Shown here one piece after another: positions 17,452 through 24,643 of a stretch of 41,656 bases of DNA. The position numbers and the translations under genes were made by a program. Each line of letters begins with the position of its first letter. Positions within the stretch are counted from its first letter, which is position 1. The DNA is from Candidatus Obscuribacterales bacterium (lineage in GTDB: Bacteria > Cyanobacteriota > Vampirovibrionia > Obscuribacterales > Obscuribacteraceae). The notes beneath the pieces are model-generated. The model ran no database searches. It had not been told where the DNA came from and worked only from the letters and a program-made list of their open reading frames with translations. The stretch spans positions 1 to 41,656 of the forward strand of contig JAIEPM010000456.1 of the NCBI GenBank assembly GCA_019748395.1, read 5' to 3'.

Positions 17452-18039
17452 TTGAGCGGTGAATTGAGTCCTCAATTGCTTATTTCCGCTTATTCTATGG
17501 GCGTATTTCCCATGGGCGACAGTGAAAATCCTGGGGCAGAACTGCGTTGGTATGCGCCTGATCCGCGGTGCATTTTCGATCTGGATAATTTTCATATTCC
17601 AAAGCGTCTGGCACGCACTTATCGACAGGGAATTTTTGAGCTCAAAGTAAACAGCGAGTGGCGCCGTGTAATGGAGCTATGTGCGGCCAGAGAAAGCACC
17701 TGGATCACTGATGAGATTTACGATGCCTACACGGCTTTGCATGAAATGGGCAAAGCGCATAGCGTAGAAGCTTATTATGAAGGCGAACTTGCCGGCGGAC
17801 TTTATGGAGTCAGTCTTGGTGGCGCTTTCATGGGCGAATCAATGTTTCACACAGTCACCGATGCATCTAAGATCGCTCTGATTTATCTGGTTCAACGCTT
17901 GAAAGAACGCGGTTTCGTTTTATTAGATTGCCAGTTTATGACTTCGCACCTGAGTACTTTCGGTGCCAGAGAAATTTCACAACTCGAATATATGCGCCGC
18001 TTGCAAGCCGCCCTTAAATTGAATGTGAGCTTTGCTTGA
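17452..18039 (+). CDS. aat: Leucyl/phenylalanyl-tRNA-protein transferase
   Basis: 195 aa from the TTG at 17452, supported by GGGG (17440-17443) and by LSPQLLISAYSMGVFPM, the usual N-terminus; in-frame starts further upstream would overlap the cytochrome gene. Conserved blocks are RWYAPDPRCIF, TWITDEIYDAYTALHEMG, GGLYGVSLGGAFMGESMF and ASKIAL, with LDCQFMTSHLSTFGA. The enzyme adds Leu or Phe to N-terminal basic residues, creating degrons for the ClpS/ClpAP N-end rule pathway. It is the last gene of the thyA-folA-cytochrome-aat series. Confidence 0.95.
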   Translation: MSGELSPQLLISAYSMGVFPMGDSENPGAELRWYAPDPRCIFDLDNFHIPKRLARTYRQGIFELKVNSEWRRVMELCAARESTWITDEIYDAYTALHEMGKAHSVEAYYEGELAGGLYGVSLGGAFMGESMFHTVTDASKIALIYLVQRLKERGFVLLDCQFMTSHLSTFGAREISQLEYMRRLQAALKLNVSFA

Positions 18040-18041
18040 AA

Positions 18042-18332
18042 CTAAAATTTTGAATAGCTGCGTATGTAGTCTGCCGTGCCGACAAAAGGTATTGCTTTTG
18101 AGAGCTGTTTGGCGTCCAGCTTTTCAGCGGCATTTGAGTCCGAATTCCAGGCAGCAGAGCTGAAAGTCTTGCCGAACTCTTCAATCTTGCCCAGCAACTG
18201 CTGAGCCGAGTCGCCCACCGCCTGACCGAAAGTTTCCAGAGGCTTTGTTATACCGGCAAAAGAAGCAACACTCAACTCGGGGCTGCTGCTTTGCTCTTCA
18301 ATCGAATCACTACTATTTGGTCGGTCGGACAT
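18042..18332 (-). CDS. Small unknown protein, 96 aa
   Basis: Taken from MSDRPNSS at 18332, where AAAAGG lies nine bases upstream; the frame is open to 18374. The N-terminal 30 residues are Ser/Glu-rich and probably disordered, followed by an amphipathic helical stretch (ITKPLETFGQAVGDSAQQLL, KIEEFGKTFSS) and a C-terminal IPFVGTADYIRSYSKF. No signal peptide or known domain. It converges on aat with two bases between the stops. Confidence 0.55.
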   Translation of the reverse strand: MSDRPNSSDSIEEQSSSPELSVASFAGITKPLETFGQAVGDSAQQLLGKIEEFGKTFSSAAWNSDSNAAEKLDAKQLSKAIPFVGTADYIRSYSKF

Positions 18333-18436
18333 TCGAAAGGACCTTTTACCGGCACTACCGTGTTTATATACCACCAGTGTCCGGTATTAAAACTGATTTG
18401 GCTAGCAGAGTTAATCTTCCTGCATTTAGTGTCAGT

Positions 18437-19018
18437 TTAGCCAAGCTCTTCAAGAGGCTTGCAGAGAGAGTCTTTTAAGTGATTTTGTCTGATCGCTCGC
18501 GATTCAGTCAGTAATGGTTTGATGCCAGGTGCAAATGCAGCCGATGCAAAACCAAATCCGAGATATTCGCAGGCTTTAATGGAGACTTCGCTGCACAGCG
18601 AATCGAGATCTGCACAATCGGAATGAAGGTCCATAACGCTCATGGCGTCCGGTGCCGGAATCAAATAGTCGCTGGCGTAAAGTGCCAGTTTCATGTAATT
18701 CATCAACCAGGCCGGCATCATATCTCCCCCCTGGTCGGCCGCATCAAGGTGAATCCAGATGCAAAGCAGCTCTTTTACAGCCGGTAAGAATTCCGACTCG
18801 TTGAAGTTTTTGGCTGCCAGAGCTGCCAGGTCCGGGTCGGCAATTTTTTCTGAAAGTCCGCGAATTGCCAGAAGCCGTTCTTTAAGCCGTGCTGAGACCG
18901 AAACTCCCATTTGCGACACGTAAAAATGAACGCGTTTATAGCGTTCGCTGCGCGATTTGGGATTAAGCGCGGGCGTCACATAGAACCGGGTGTCCCCGCT
19001 TGCTGCTGTTTCGGCCAT
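18437..19018 (-). CDS. Unknown 193-aa protein at the end of the MNIO operon
   Basis: No domain recognised. It has no signal peptide and appears mostly alpha-helical, with clusters such as MMPAWLMNYMKLALYASDYL and five cysteines (LLCIW, DSDCADLDSLCSEVSIKACEY, DSLCKP). It begins 29 bases after the YceI-like gene in the same direction, so it is probably the last cistron of the two-precursor/MNIO/DUF2063/YceI cluster. The ribosome site is weak. It could be an accessory factor of that pathway, or only a passenger. Confidence 0.65.
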   Translation of the reverse strand: MAETAASGDTRFYVTPALNPKSRSERYKRVHFYVSQMGVSVSARLKERLLAIRGLSEKIADPDLAALAAKNFNESEFLPAVKELLCIWIHLDAADQGGDMMPAWLMNYMKLALYASDYLIPAPDAMSVMDLHSDCADLDSLCSEVSIKACEYLGFGFASAAFAPGIKPLLTESRAIRQNHLKDSLCKPLEELG

Positions 19019-19047
19019 TATTGAACCGGCAATTCCGGCATCTTTTG

Positions 19048-19737
19048 CTACTTGGTTTTGCCGGCCGGGGCTTTCGACGTTTTGTCTTTGCTGGCGGCGT
19101 CACCGACTTGATTATACGCTGTCGCTGAAACTGTGACGATTACCTGATCTGCCAGCTTTTGAAAAACAGCTTCCGGGCGCTTGATATTGTGGTCTTTAAA
19201 TGGAACTGCAAAGACTGCTTTGATCTGAATAATGTCACATCCGGGGCGCTTGCTTTCTGTAGACGGGCATTTTGTCATGTAAACCAGATCAACCGGAATT
19301 GTTTTGCTCACGGTTTTGCCGTGCAGGCTGAAGTCGCCCTGAGCTTTCAGGGTGATTTTTTTGCCTGCTTCCAGTTTCTTGGGCGGATTCAGAAATTTTT
19401 TCAGAACAAAACTGGCTTTCGGATATTTTGCAGTTTCCAGGAAATTGTCGCGCATGTGTTCATTACGCAAATCAATGCCGGTATCAATGGAGGCCAGATC
19501 GACATCGAAATTTGCAGCAAGCGGCTTTGTCAAATCGAGGCTGTCGTCGATGCTTATCGAGCCTGTGATTTTTGGTGTGCGGCCGTGAATCAGCTCAAGT
19601 GGTGCATCTGAGTCGAAACTGGCAAGGTCGCGATTCTTATCGTCGTTGATCGTAAATGCGCGCGGTGCCGCTATTGCAGCGCTTGCTGAAAAAATAAGAG
19701 CAAGGCTTGCTGTGCTTGCAAAAAGAGCTTTGAACAA
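19048..19737 (-). CDS. Secreted YceI-like protein
   Basis: 229 aa from a TTG start (TTG TTC AAA), supported by AAGGAG seven bases upstream. Residues 1-23 are a Sec signal peptide (SASAAIA, then APRAF). The mature part shows the YceI lipocalin-like pattern: ASFDSDAPLELIHG, FDVDLASIDTGIDLRNEHMRDNFLETAKYPKASF, GDFSLHGKT and a late VFAVPFKDHNIKRP. YceI proteins bind isoprenoid or amphiphilic ligands in the periplasm. CPSTESKRPGC may form a disulfide loop. It follows the DUF2063 gene by 21 bases and is probably cotranscribed with the peptide-modification genes. The Lys/Ala/Thr-rich tail may be disordered. Confidence 0.8.
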   Translation of the reverse strand: MFKALFASTASLALIFSASAAIAAPRAFTINDDKNRDLASFDSDAPLELIHGRTPKITGSISIDDSLDLTKPLAANFDVDLASIDTGIDLRNEHMRDNFLETAKYPKASFVLKKFLNPPKKLEAGKKITLKAQGDFSLHGKTVSKTIPVDLVYMTKCPSTESKRPGCDIIQIKAVFAVPFKDHNIKRPEAVFQKLADQVIVTVSATAYNQVGDAASKDKTSKAPAGKTK

Positions 19738-19758
19738 GGTGATTCTCCTTCAGTTTTG

Positions 19759-20613
19759 CTAATGACTAATTTTGTTTTGACGAGAAGCGATGAATATATT
19801 GTCTTGATGTAGTTCTTCTACAAGCTCTAAGAACTTGAGCACAGCTTCTTCCGGTGCCAGTCCTGGAATTTTTGAAATTGTAATTTTAAGCAGATCCTGA
19901 TAGCTGCAGTCGGCTTTCTCAGCACCGGCAATCAGGGCTGCTACTGCATTGCCGATTTCCATGAAGCGAGCGTTATGTGTTTTTGGATCACGGTAAATAG
20001 CCATGATACACTCCGACTCCGCGTATTTCTTGCGTGGACGCTTTTGATTCTGGAGTTTCTCGGCAATTTCAGCAATTGGATAACGGTAATAGCGAAGCGT
20101 AAGTGTCGGGTTCAGCACTGGATAGTAAGCAATAATCTTTTCCAAGCTGTCTATTGGCGGAGAATCTTCTTTTACTATTTTTGCTTCGTGTTCAATTTTT
20201 TCCAGTTCCAGCCATTCGTAATCAGCCAGTTCTGCCAGGTAAGGATATTTGGCCAGTAGCTGCGGGCAGTCTTCAAGCAAGAATCTCGAGAACTGATTGC
20301 AGATTTTGCTGAAATTGAAATGACTTGATGGATAACGCTTGTAATAAGCATCCACCAGATCGTCCCAGTCGTCTTTAAGAATTTTGGCGCAATATGGAAA
20401 AATGCGATCCGCCATTTTATGGTGTTCGTAATTTATTGAACCGGCATAAACAATCGCTCCGGCACGATCGACTTCCTCAAGCAATCTTGGATCTACGTCA
20501 GAAAGTACTTTCGGCAGTTTCTTTTTGGCTGAATCGGAGCGCAACCAGTCTCTGGCTTCTTTATTCATCCAGAGTGTGCAGAGAGTTTTTTCAATTTCAC
20601 GCAGTGAGGGCAC
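19759..20613 (-). CDS. DUF2063 / HvfC-BufC-like partner of the MNIO enzyme
   Basis: 284 aa from GTG at 20613, overlapping the MNIO gene by 17 bases. The N-terminal region (LREIEKTLCTLWMNKEARDWL, INYEHHKMADRIFPYCAKILKDDW, YYKRYPSSHFNFSKICNQFSRFL) matches the DUF2063 helical domain; the rest (about 145-284) includes YYPVLNPTLTLRYYRYPI and a C-terminal helical part similar to the winged or leader-binding region of these partners. In known bufferin and Hvf systems this protein forms a complex with the DUF692 oxidase and binds the precursor leader. Sequence divergence is high, so family membership rests on both pattern and context. Confidence 0.82.
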   Translation of the reverse strand: MPSLREIEKTLCTLWMNKEARDWLRSDSAKKKLPKVLSDVDPRLLEEVDRAGAIVYAGSINYEHHKMADRIFPYCAKILKDDWDDLVDAYYKRYPSSHFNFSKICNQFSRFLLEDCPQLLAKYPYLAELADYEWLELEKIEHEAKIVKEDSPPIDSLEKIIAYYPVLNPTLTLRYYRYPIAEIAEKLQNQKRPRKKYAESECIMAIYRDPKTHNARFMEIGNAVAALIAGAEKADCSYQDLLKITISKIPGLAPEEAVLKFLELVEELHQDNIFIASRQNKISH

Positions 20614-21526
20614 TTGGCTCTTTTCCTCTCAAATTCGTTCTTTGCAGGCCGCGCATCTCAACTTTTCCGGGGCTCTGGAATTGCTTGTTTTTTGCGGCGA
20701 TTTCTCGCAAGCGCTTGAGCTCTTGAAGAATTTCCGCAAAGTCCGGGAAGTTTTGATCGCGCTCGAGCATTATGCCGCGCACATCTGTTTTTTGAAGAAC
20801 AAAGTCTAGTAGTTCAAAGACCGGATCGATTACAGCCGCACCATGCGTGTCGATTATGTAATCGCCGATTTTCTTGTGTCCGGCAACGTGAATCTGCAGG
20901 ACGTGCTCAAGCGGAAGTTCTTTTACGAATTCATACGGGTCGAATTTGTGATTAATCGAGTTTACAATCACATTATTGACGTCAAGTAAAAGTCCGCAGT
21001 CGGCTTTTTCTACTATTTCTCGAATGAATTCAGTCTCCGGCATTTCATTGCCCGGCATGTACATGTAAAAAGAAATGTTCTCAAGCAAAAAAGGCCGCTG
21101 CATGAAGTCCTGAACACGTTTGATGCGCTCGACTATGTGTTTGACAGCCTCTTTGCTGAACGGCAGCGGCAGTAAGTCTTGAATATATAAATTCTCGACG
21201 CTGGTAAAACAAAGATGGTCGCTCCACCAGGGCGATTTCATTTCATCAAGCAATTTTTTCAAGCAGCGCAGATAGTCAAAATTGAGCTCGTCTGTGCTGC
21301 CGATTGATAAGTTCAAACCGTGTGAGATGAGCGGATAGCGCTCCAGTGTTTCTTCCAGGCGCTGGCGAGCTTCGCCGCCTGTGTCCATATAATTTTCAGG
21401 GGCAATTTCCACCCAGTCGATTTCAGAAGAGTGAGCAAAGGTCTCCTCGGCCATTTCTCTCCTCAAGCCCAAGCCAATGCCAAGTGGATTGATCTGTGCT
21501 TTTTGTTTGAGAAATTCGCTAGCCAT
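20597..21526 (-). CDS. DUF692 multinuclear non-heme iron-dependent oxidase (MNIO; HvfB/BufB-like)
   Basis: 309 aa, TIM-barrel family. The metal-site motifs are all present in order: WVEIAPENYMD (Glu40, Glu44, Asn45), SHGLNLSIGS (His69), WWSDHLCF (Asp103, His104), LLENISFYM (Glu149, Asn150), LLLDVNNVIVNSINH (Asp182, Asn184, Asn185), QIHVAGHK (His213, His217), IIDTHGAAV (Asp226, His228) and MLERDQNFP (Glu255, Asp257). Enzymes of this family oxidatively modify Cys, Asp or other residues of precursor peptides, for example converting Cys to oxazolone/thioamide or 5-thiooxazole groups. Two Cys-bearing secreted peptides lie just upstream on the same strand. A GGTCTCC-spaced AAGG precedes the ATG. 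The family call is secure; the exact modification is inferred. Confidence 0.93.
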   Translation of the reverse strand: MASEFLKQKAQINPLGIGLGLRREMAEETFAHSSEIDWVEIAPENYMDTGGEARQRLEETLERYPLISHGLNLSIGSTDELNFDYLRCLKKLLDEMKSPWWSDHLCFTSVENLYIQDLLPLPFSKEAVKHIVERIKRVQDFMQRPFLLENISFYMYMPGNEMPETEFIREIVEKADCGLLLDVNNVIVNSINHKFDPYEFVKELPLEHVLQIHVAGHKKIGDYIIDTHGAAVIDPVFELLDFVLQKTDVRGIMLERDQNFPDFAEILQELKRLREIAAKNKQFQSPGKVEMRGLQRTNLRGKEPSALTA

Positions 21527-21577
21527 GGAGACCTTCGCCCTTTTAGAGATTTCGTAAAGACAAGAAGTCTTTAGTTC

Positions 21578-21922
21578 TTACTTCTTCTCTTCTTCGCTCT
21601 TGCAGGATTTTTCACCGCTCTTGCAGGACTTTTCGCCCTTCTTGCAGGACTTTTCGCCCTTCTTGCAGGACTTTTCGCCCTTCTTACAGGACTTTTCGCC
21701 CTTCTTGCAGGACTTTTCGCCCTTCTTGCAGGACTTTTCGTCCTTCTTGCAGGACTTTTCGCCGTCTTTCTTTTCTTCTTTCTTATCGCCTTCTGCAAGC
21801 TTGGTTTTGGTTACTTTCTCAGTGTTTTCTGCTGAGGTGGTATCTGCTGCCAAAGCTGGTGCGCCGAGTCCGAGGGCTGCGACGAGTGCTGCTGCGAGTT
21901 GAACTTTAGAAAGATTATCCAT
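21578..21922 (-). CDS. Multi-core Cys-repeat precursor peptide of the MNIO locus (bufferin/HvfA-like)
   Basis: 114 aa. Residues 1-25 form a Sec signal peptide (ending PALA), then a charged spacer (26-54), then eight tandem heptads EKSCKKG with last-position or charge variants (first copy ends in D, last two are CKSG and CKSE), then EEKK. Cysteines are at 58, 65, 72, 79, 86, 93, 100 and 107, exactly seven apart. Signal-peptide-bearing Cys-rich small proteins next to DUF692 and DUF2063 genes are the hallmark of bufferin-type RiPPs, whose modified Cys residues bind copper or other metals outside the cytoplasm. Classical members carry EGKCG motifs; this heptad differs. The ATG has GGAG seven bases upstream. 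MNIO gene starts 51 bases downstream. Confidence 0.88.
   Translation of the reverse strand: MDNLSKVQLAAALVAALGLGAPALAADTTSAENTEKVTKTKLAEGDKKEEKKDGEKSCKKDEKSCKKGEKSCKKGEKSCKKGEKSCKKGEKSCKKGEKSCKSGEKSCKSEEEKK
21593..21760 (-). repeat. Eight 21-bp tandem repeats encoding EKSCKKG heptads
   Basis: The unit (plus-strand form TGCAGGACTTTTCGCCCTTCT) recurs with a strict 21-base period at 21601, 21622, 21643, 21664, 21685, 21706, 21727 and 21748. Copies are nearly identical, with single changes such as TAC for TGC at 21685 (a synonymous Cys codon), which suggests recent expansion under coding selection. Strand slippage could change copy number between strains. Confidence 0.95.
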
Positions 21923-21968
21923 GTAAGTCTCCTACCTTTTATTTAGTTGACTGTAACCACTCAAACCG

Positions 21969-22009
21969 CTCTCACGAGTCGCCATATAATGACAACTCGT
22001 TTCAGAGAG
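21969..22009 (-). promoter_or_regulatory. Dyad-symmetric candidate operator/promoter of the Cys-repeat peptide gene
   Basis: ACGAGT (21974-21979) and ACTCGT (21995-22000) are exact inverted repeats 15 bases apart, flanked by CTCTC (21969-21973) and GAGAG (22005-22009). The central spacer reads TGTCATTATATGGCG on the minus strand, so an AT-rich -10-like sequence lies inside the dyad. This is the arrangement of a repressor- or MerR-like site about 50-80 bases upstream of the start codon. No regulator gene is adjacent. Confidence 0.4.
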
Positions 22010-22135
22010 ACTGTTTAGCATGTTAGCTAGTTCAGATTAAAGAGATCGCAGAATTAGGTTATGGGAATGTAAAATCCACAAGGTTCTTGATACGTCGACA
22101 ATTACAAGCGCAACAGTTTGTAATTTCTAATGGAA

Positions 22136-22168
22136 GAACGATAGCCTGCGCTTGTCAGGATATCGTTC
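22136..22168. other. 33-base imperfect hairpin between the two precursor genes
   Basis: GAACGATA (22136-22143) pairs with TATCGTTC (22161-22168); inside, CCTG (22145-22148) pairs with CAGG (22156-22159) after one mismatch. It lies 58 bases after the stop of the upstream precursor gene on the minus strand. Without a U-tract it may limit read-through or protect the mRNA 3' end, adjusting precursor dose relative to downstream genes. Confidence 0.4.
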
Positions 22169-22225
22169 CCCTTCCTTATATATGCAAGTCTGAATTGTCT
22201 GGATGCAGGTCCAAATATTATCAGA

Positions 22226-22516
22226 CTATTTTTTCTCTTCTTTCTTTTCTGCTTTCTCTTCTTTTTTCACTTCGTGCTTTGCTTTTTTGGCTTCTTTTTT
22301 AACTTCATGCTTTGCTTTGGCTGCCTCGGCGCCTTTTTCATCCTTGCCGCAAGAGCCTTTTCCGCAGGCGCTTTCGGTGCCTAAATTGCGCGCTGCGTGT
22401 TCGGTCTTGCCAAGCGCATTGTCATTGTTTGTGTCGGCAGCAATTGCGCTGCTGCCCGCACTTAGACCGGCTGCTGCAAGAATTGCCAGCATTTCGGTTT
22501 TCGAGATCTTCTTCAT
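22226..22516 (-). CDS. Second small secreted Cys/His precursor-like peptide upstream of the MNIO locus
   Basis: 96 aa with a Sec signal peptide (1-26, SSAIA then ADTNN), the same layout as the repeat peptide. The mature part has ESACGKGSCGKDEKG with two cysteines (C51, C56) in a CGKGSCGK context resembling bufferin core motifs, then a Lys/Glu-rich tail with two copies of KAKHEVKKE (His70, His81) and an EEKK end shared with the downstream precursor. GGGAG six to eight bases before the ATG supports the start. The 303-base gap to the next precursor means it may have its own transcript. Likely a second substrate of the same MNIO; if not, a secreted metal-binding peptide. Confidence 0.78.
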   Translation of the reverse strand: MKKISKTEMLAILAAAGLSAGSSAIAADTNNDNALGKTEHAARNLGTESACGKGSCGKDEKGAEAAKAKHEVKKEAKKAKHEVKKEEKAEKKEEKK

Positions 22517-22626
22517 AGCTATCTCCCGTTAAAAAGTAATTGTCCGCAACGCGGATAGAATCGATCTTTATGTACCCGCCTGCTGCGCAATAATTATTAG
22601 GCTCCAATATTTTTACGGATTGCTTT

Positions 22627-23301
22627 ATGCAGCAAAAAAAAGTGTTCCTATATTTGCATGGATTTGCCTCTTCTCCTCAATCGAGTAAAGCGAAATTTTT
22701 TCTTGAAAAGGCTTTCAGTGAAAGCTGGGATATTTCAATTCCGGATTTGAACTATCCGTCTTTTGAAAAAATGACTTTGAGTTCACAGCTTGAGCTGGCG
22801 AAGCAAAAAATCAAGGAACAACTTTCAATCAGTGCTTCCGAATCGCTGATCTTAATCGGCTCCAGTATGGGTGGCTTGCTTGCGGCTTTATTAAGCACTG
22901 AGTTGAAAAAGGAAATTTCGGCGCTGATTCTTATGGCTCCTGCTTTTGCGCTGTCGAGACGCTGGCAAAAACTATGGGGAGAATCTGCGCTTGAGCGTTG
23001 GCAGCAAAATGGATTTCTTGAGCTTTTTCATTATGGATATATGCAAGATAGAAAGCTGGAACGTTCATTTCTTGATGACATGGAAAATCATCAGACTGAA
23101 AGCGTCAAAATTTCAGTGCCTACTCTTGTCTTGCATGGCAAGAGTGATGAAATTGTTTCTGTACAAGAGAGTCTGGACTTTGAAAGACTGAATTCGGATT
23201 TTGTTGATCTCTGTATATTGGATGATGATCATCAACTGCTCTCCAGTCTTCCTCGAATCTGGCAAGAGACTTTGAGATTTTTGCAAAAGATTGAAAAATG
23301 A
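22627..23301 (+). CDS. YqiA/UPF0227-like alpha/beta hydrolase
   Basis: 224 aa, short alpha/beta hydrolase without signal peptide. FLYLHGFASSPQSSKAKFF is typical of the YqiA/YcfP esterase group; the nucleophile elbow GSSMGG places Ser80, and the other triad members are Asp174 (HGKSDEIVS) and His202 (DDDHQLL). It should hydrolyse small acyl esters in the cytoplasm; the physiological substrate is unknown. It is divergent from the Cys/His precursor gene, 110 bases away, and ends at a bidirectional terminator shared with the histone-like gene. Confidence 0.82.
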   Translation: MQQKKVFLYLHGFASSPQSSKAKFFLEKAFSESWDISIPDLNYPSFEKMTLSSQLELAKQKIKEQLSISASESLILIGSSMGGLLAALLSTELKKEISALILMAPAFALSRRWQKLWGESALERWQQNGFLELFHYGYMQDRKLERSFLDDMENHQTESVKISVPTLVLHGKSDEIVSVQESLDFERLNSDFVDLCILDDDHQLLSSLPRIWQETLRFLQKIEK

Positions 23302-23330
23302 AAAGGACCCACCCGAGGGTGGATCCTTTT
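23301..23330. terminator. Bidirectional terminator between hydrolase and histone-like genes
   Basis: AAAAGGACCCACCC (23301-23314) pairs with GGGTGGATCCTTTT (23317-23330), 14 bp with one mismatch and a very short loop, flanked by A and T runs, so it can terminate from both sides. It begins at the last base of the hydrolase stop codon. Confidence 0.85.
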
Positions 23331-23352
23331 CGAGATACCTGCTCTTAGTTAA

Positions 23353-23976
23353 TTAGGAGCCTTCGCCGCTGCCTTCTGTTGGCGGAGCTTGCATAGCTTC
23401 AGCTTTCGGCTTGCGCGGAGCGCGCTTACGAGCTACTTTTTTTGTGGCGGCCTTTTTGGGGGCTGCTTTCTTTGCGGTAGCTTTTTTGGCAGTGGTCTTT
23501 TTAGCTGCTGCTTTTTTCGGAGCTGCTTTTTTGGCAGTGGTCTTCTTAGCTGCTGCTTTTTTCGGGGCTGCCTTTTTAGCTGTAGTTTTCTTGGCTGCTG
23601 CTTTTTTCGGAGCTGCTTTGCGAACTACCTTTTTAGCAGTTGCCTTTTTGGCGGCTGCTTTCTTTGGAGCAGCCTTTTTGGCTGTGGTCTTTTTGGCGGC
23701 TGCTTTTTTCGGAGCTGCCTTTTTAGCTGTGGTCTTTTTAGCTGCAGCTTTTTTCGGAGCAGCCTTTTTGGCTGTGGTCTTCTTAGCTGCTGCTTTCTTA
23801 GCCGGAGCTTTCTTGGCGGTCGCCTTCTTAGCTGTAGCTTTCTTAGCTGCTGCCTTGCGGGGCGACGTCTTAGCCGTTTTCTTGGCTCCGCCCTCTGCTG
23901 CTTCCGCTACTGCGGCCGCCGGAGAGATGCTAGCCCGTTTCTTGGCTTTCCTTTTTTTAGGCTTGCTTACTGCCAT
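23353..23976 (-). CDS. Histone H1-like Lys/Ala repeat DNA-binding protein
   Basis: 207 aa from ATG at 23976, which has a perfect AGGAGG seven bases upstream; the reading frame is open 22 codons further without support. After a basic start ([13 protein letters not shown]) and an Ala-rich spacer, about 150 residues consist of [15 protein letters not shown]-type repeats, ending with [25 protein letters not shown]. Lys/Ala/Pro-rich proteins of this kind resemble the C-terminal domain of eukaryotic H1 and bacterial H1-like proteins (for example Hc1/AlgP/HctB types), which compact DNA or bind nucleic acids. There is no globular domain. Low-complexity opposite-strand frames here are artefacts of the repeats. 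Confidence 0.8.
   Translation of the reverse strand: MAVSKPKKRKAKKRASISPAAAVAEAAEGGAKKTAKTSPRKAAAKKATAKKATAKKAPAKKAAAKKTTAKKAAPKKAAAKKTTAKKAAPKKAAAKKTTAKKAAPKKAAAKKATAKKVVRKAAPKKAAAKKTTAKKAAPKKAAAKKTTAKKAAPKKAAAKKTTAKKATAKKAAPKKAATKKVARKRAPRKPKAEAMQAPPTEGSGEGS
23415..23856 (-). repeat. Degenerate tandem repeats encoding AAKK/TAKK/APKK units
   Basis: Imperfect 15- to 30-base repeats (plus-strand theme GCTGCTTTTTTCGGAGC and TTTTTGGCTGTGGTC) fill this stretch and encode the Lys/Ala array. Codon usage differs among copies more than in the EKSCKKG repeats, indicating an older or recombining array. Confidence 0.8.
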
Positions 23977-24643
23977 TAACGTTCCTCCTACATTTATATA
24001 TATAGAATGGTTTTGAGCAAAATCTTTGGATGAGCTTTTCATTCATTGCCGTCAGGAGGGCCGTCTGGCTTTTCTTGGAACTCTCTCAGAACAATCTCGC
24101 TAATGCCACCACTCTTAGTGAGAGCATGTGGATACTCTCGTTGATCACACCACACATAAAATAGGTTACTTTCAATCTGAAGAAATTGCAAGAGCACCCT
24201 TGACCAAAAAAGATCTATTCCCCGAACTGATTGATCTCAATCATCTCTTGTGTGTGTCTTCTGAAAGCGGCATGAATAGCCGGAGTTCATAGTGATACCT
24301 TCTCTGGTGACCAGCTCTTTGAGGACAAAAAAGCCCAAAAAAATTTTTTTGAAATTTTTTCCCGGCTTGGATCACTTTATTCAAAGTCCTTCTTCGGAAG
24401 AGAGAAGAAAATGGTATCAAATTTTGCGGCGATCGTGATCACAAGCGGCTTCCAGTAAAAAATACTTTGAGATTCGTAGGCTCAATCGATTTTTGGGTGA
24501 CATGAAAATCTCGTCCGCTTCTTTCAAGAAATGTTTACATCCAGGGGATCAGGATAAGGGTCCGTGCTTTCTGCAAAAGTGATACCATCAGTGATGCTGA
24601 TTCGCGCTCGTGCGAATTCCCGAATTGATGGCAGAGCAAGGAC
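23977..24643. other. Long non-coding stretch with A7T7 tract
   Basis: About 670 bases with no protein-like reading frame on either strand. It holds an uninterrupted AAAAAAATTTTTTT palindrome (24337-24350) followed by GAAATTTTTT, an 11-base palindrome CTGGTGACCAG (24304-24314), and several GATACC/GTGATAC words. I could not match it to tmRNA, SRP RNA, RNase P or 6S RNA. It must hold the upstream promoter of the histone-like gene and the 3' region of the deaminase gene. Confidence 0.5.

Noticed and set aside
21593-21760. CRISPR-like array of short repeats
   Set aside because: Repeats are contiguous with no spacers and keep a 21-base coding period; no cas genes are present.
21571-21798. 75-aa minus-strand reading frame made of KSPARRA repeats overlapping the Cys-repeat gene
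   Set aside because: It is the shifted frame of the 21-bp repeats, has no signal peptide or good ribosome site, and the EKSCKKG frame has both.
23389-24016. Two ~200-aa plus-strand reading frames opposite the histone-like gene
   Set aside because: They are low-complexity Phe/Leu/Ala/Cys/Gly chains produced by the complement of AAG/GCN repeats.
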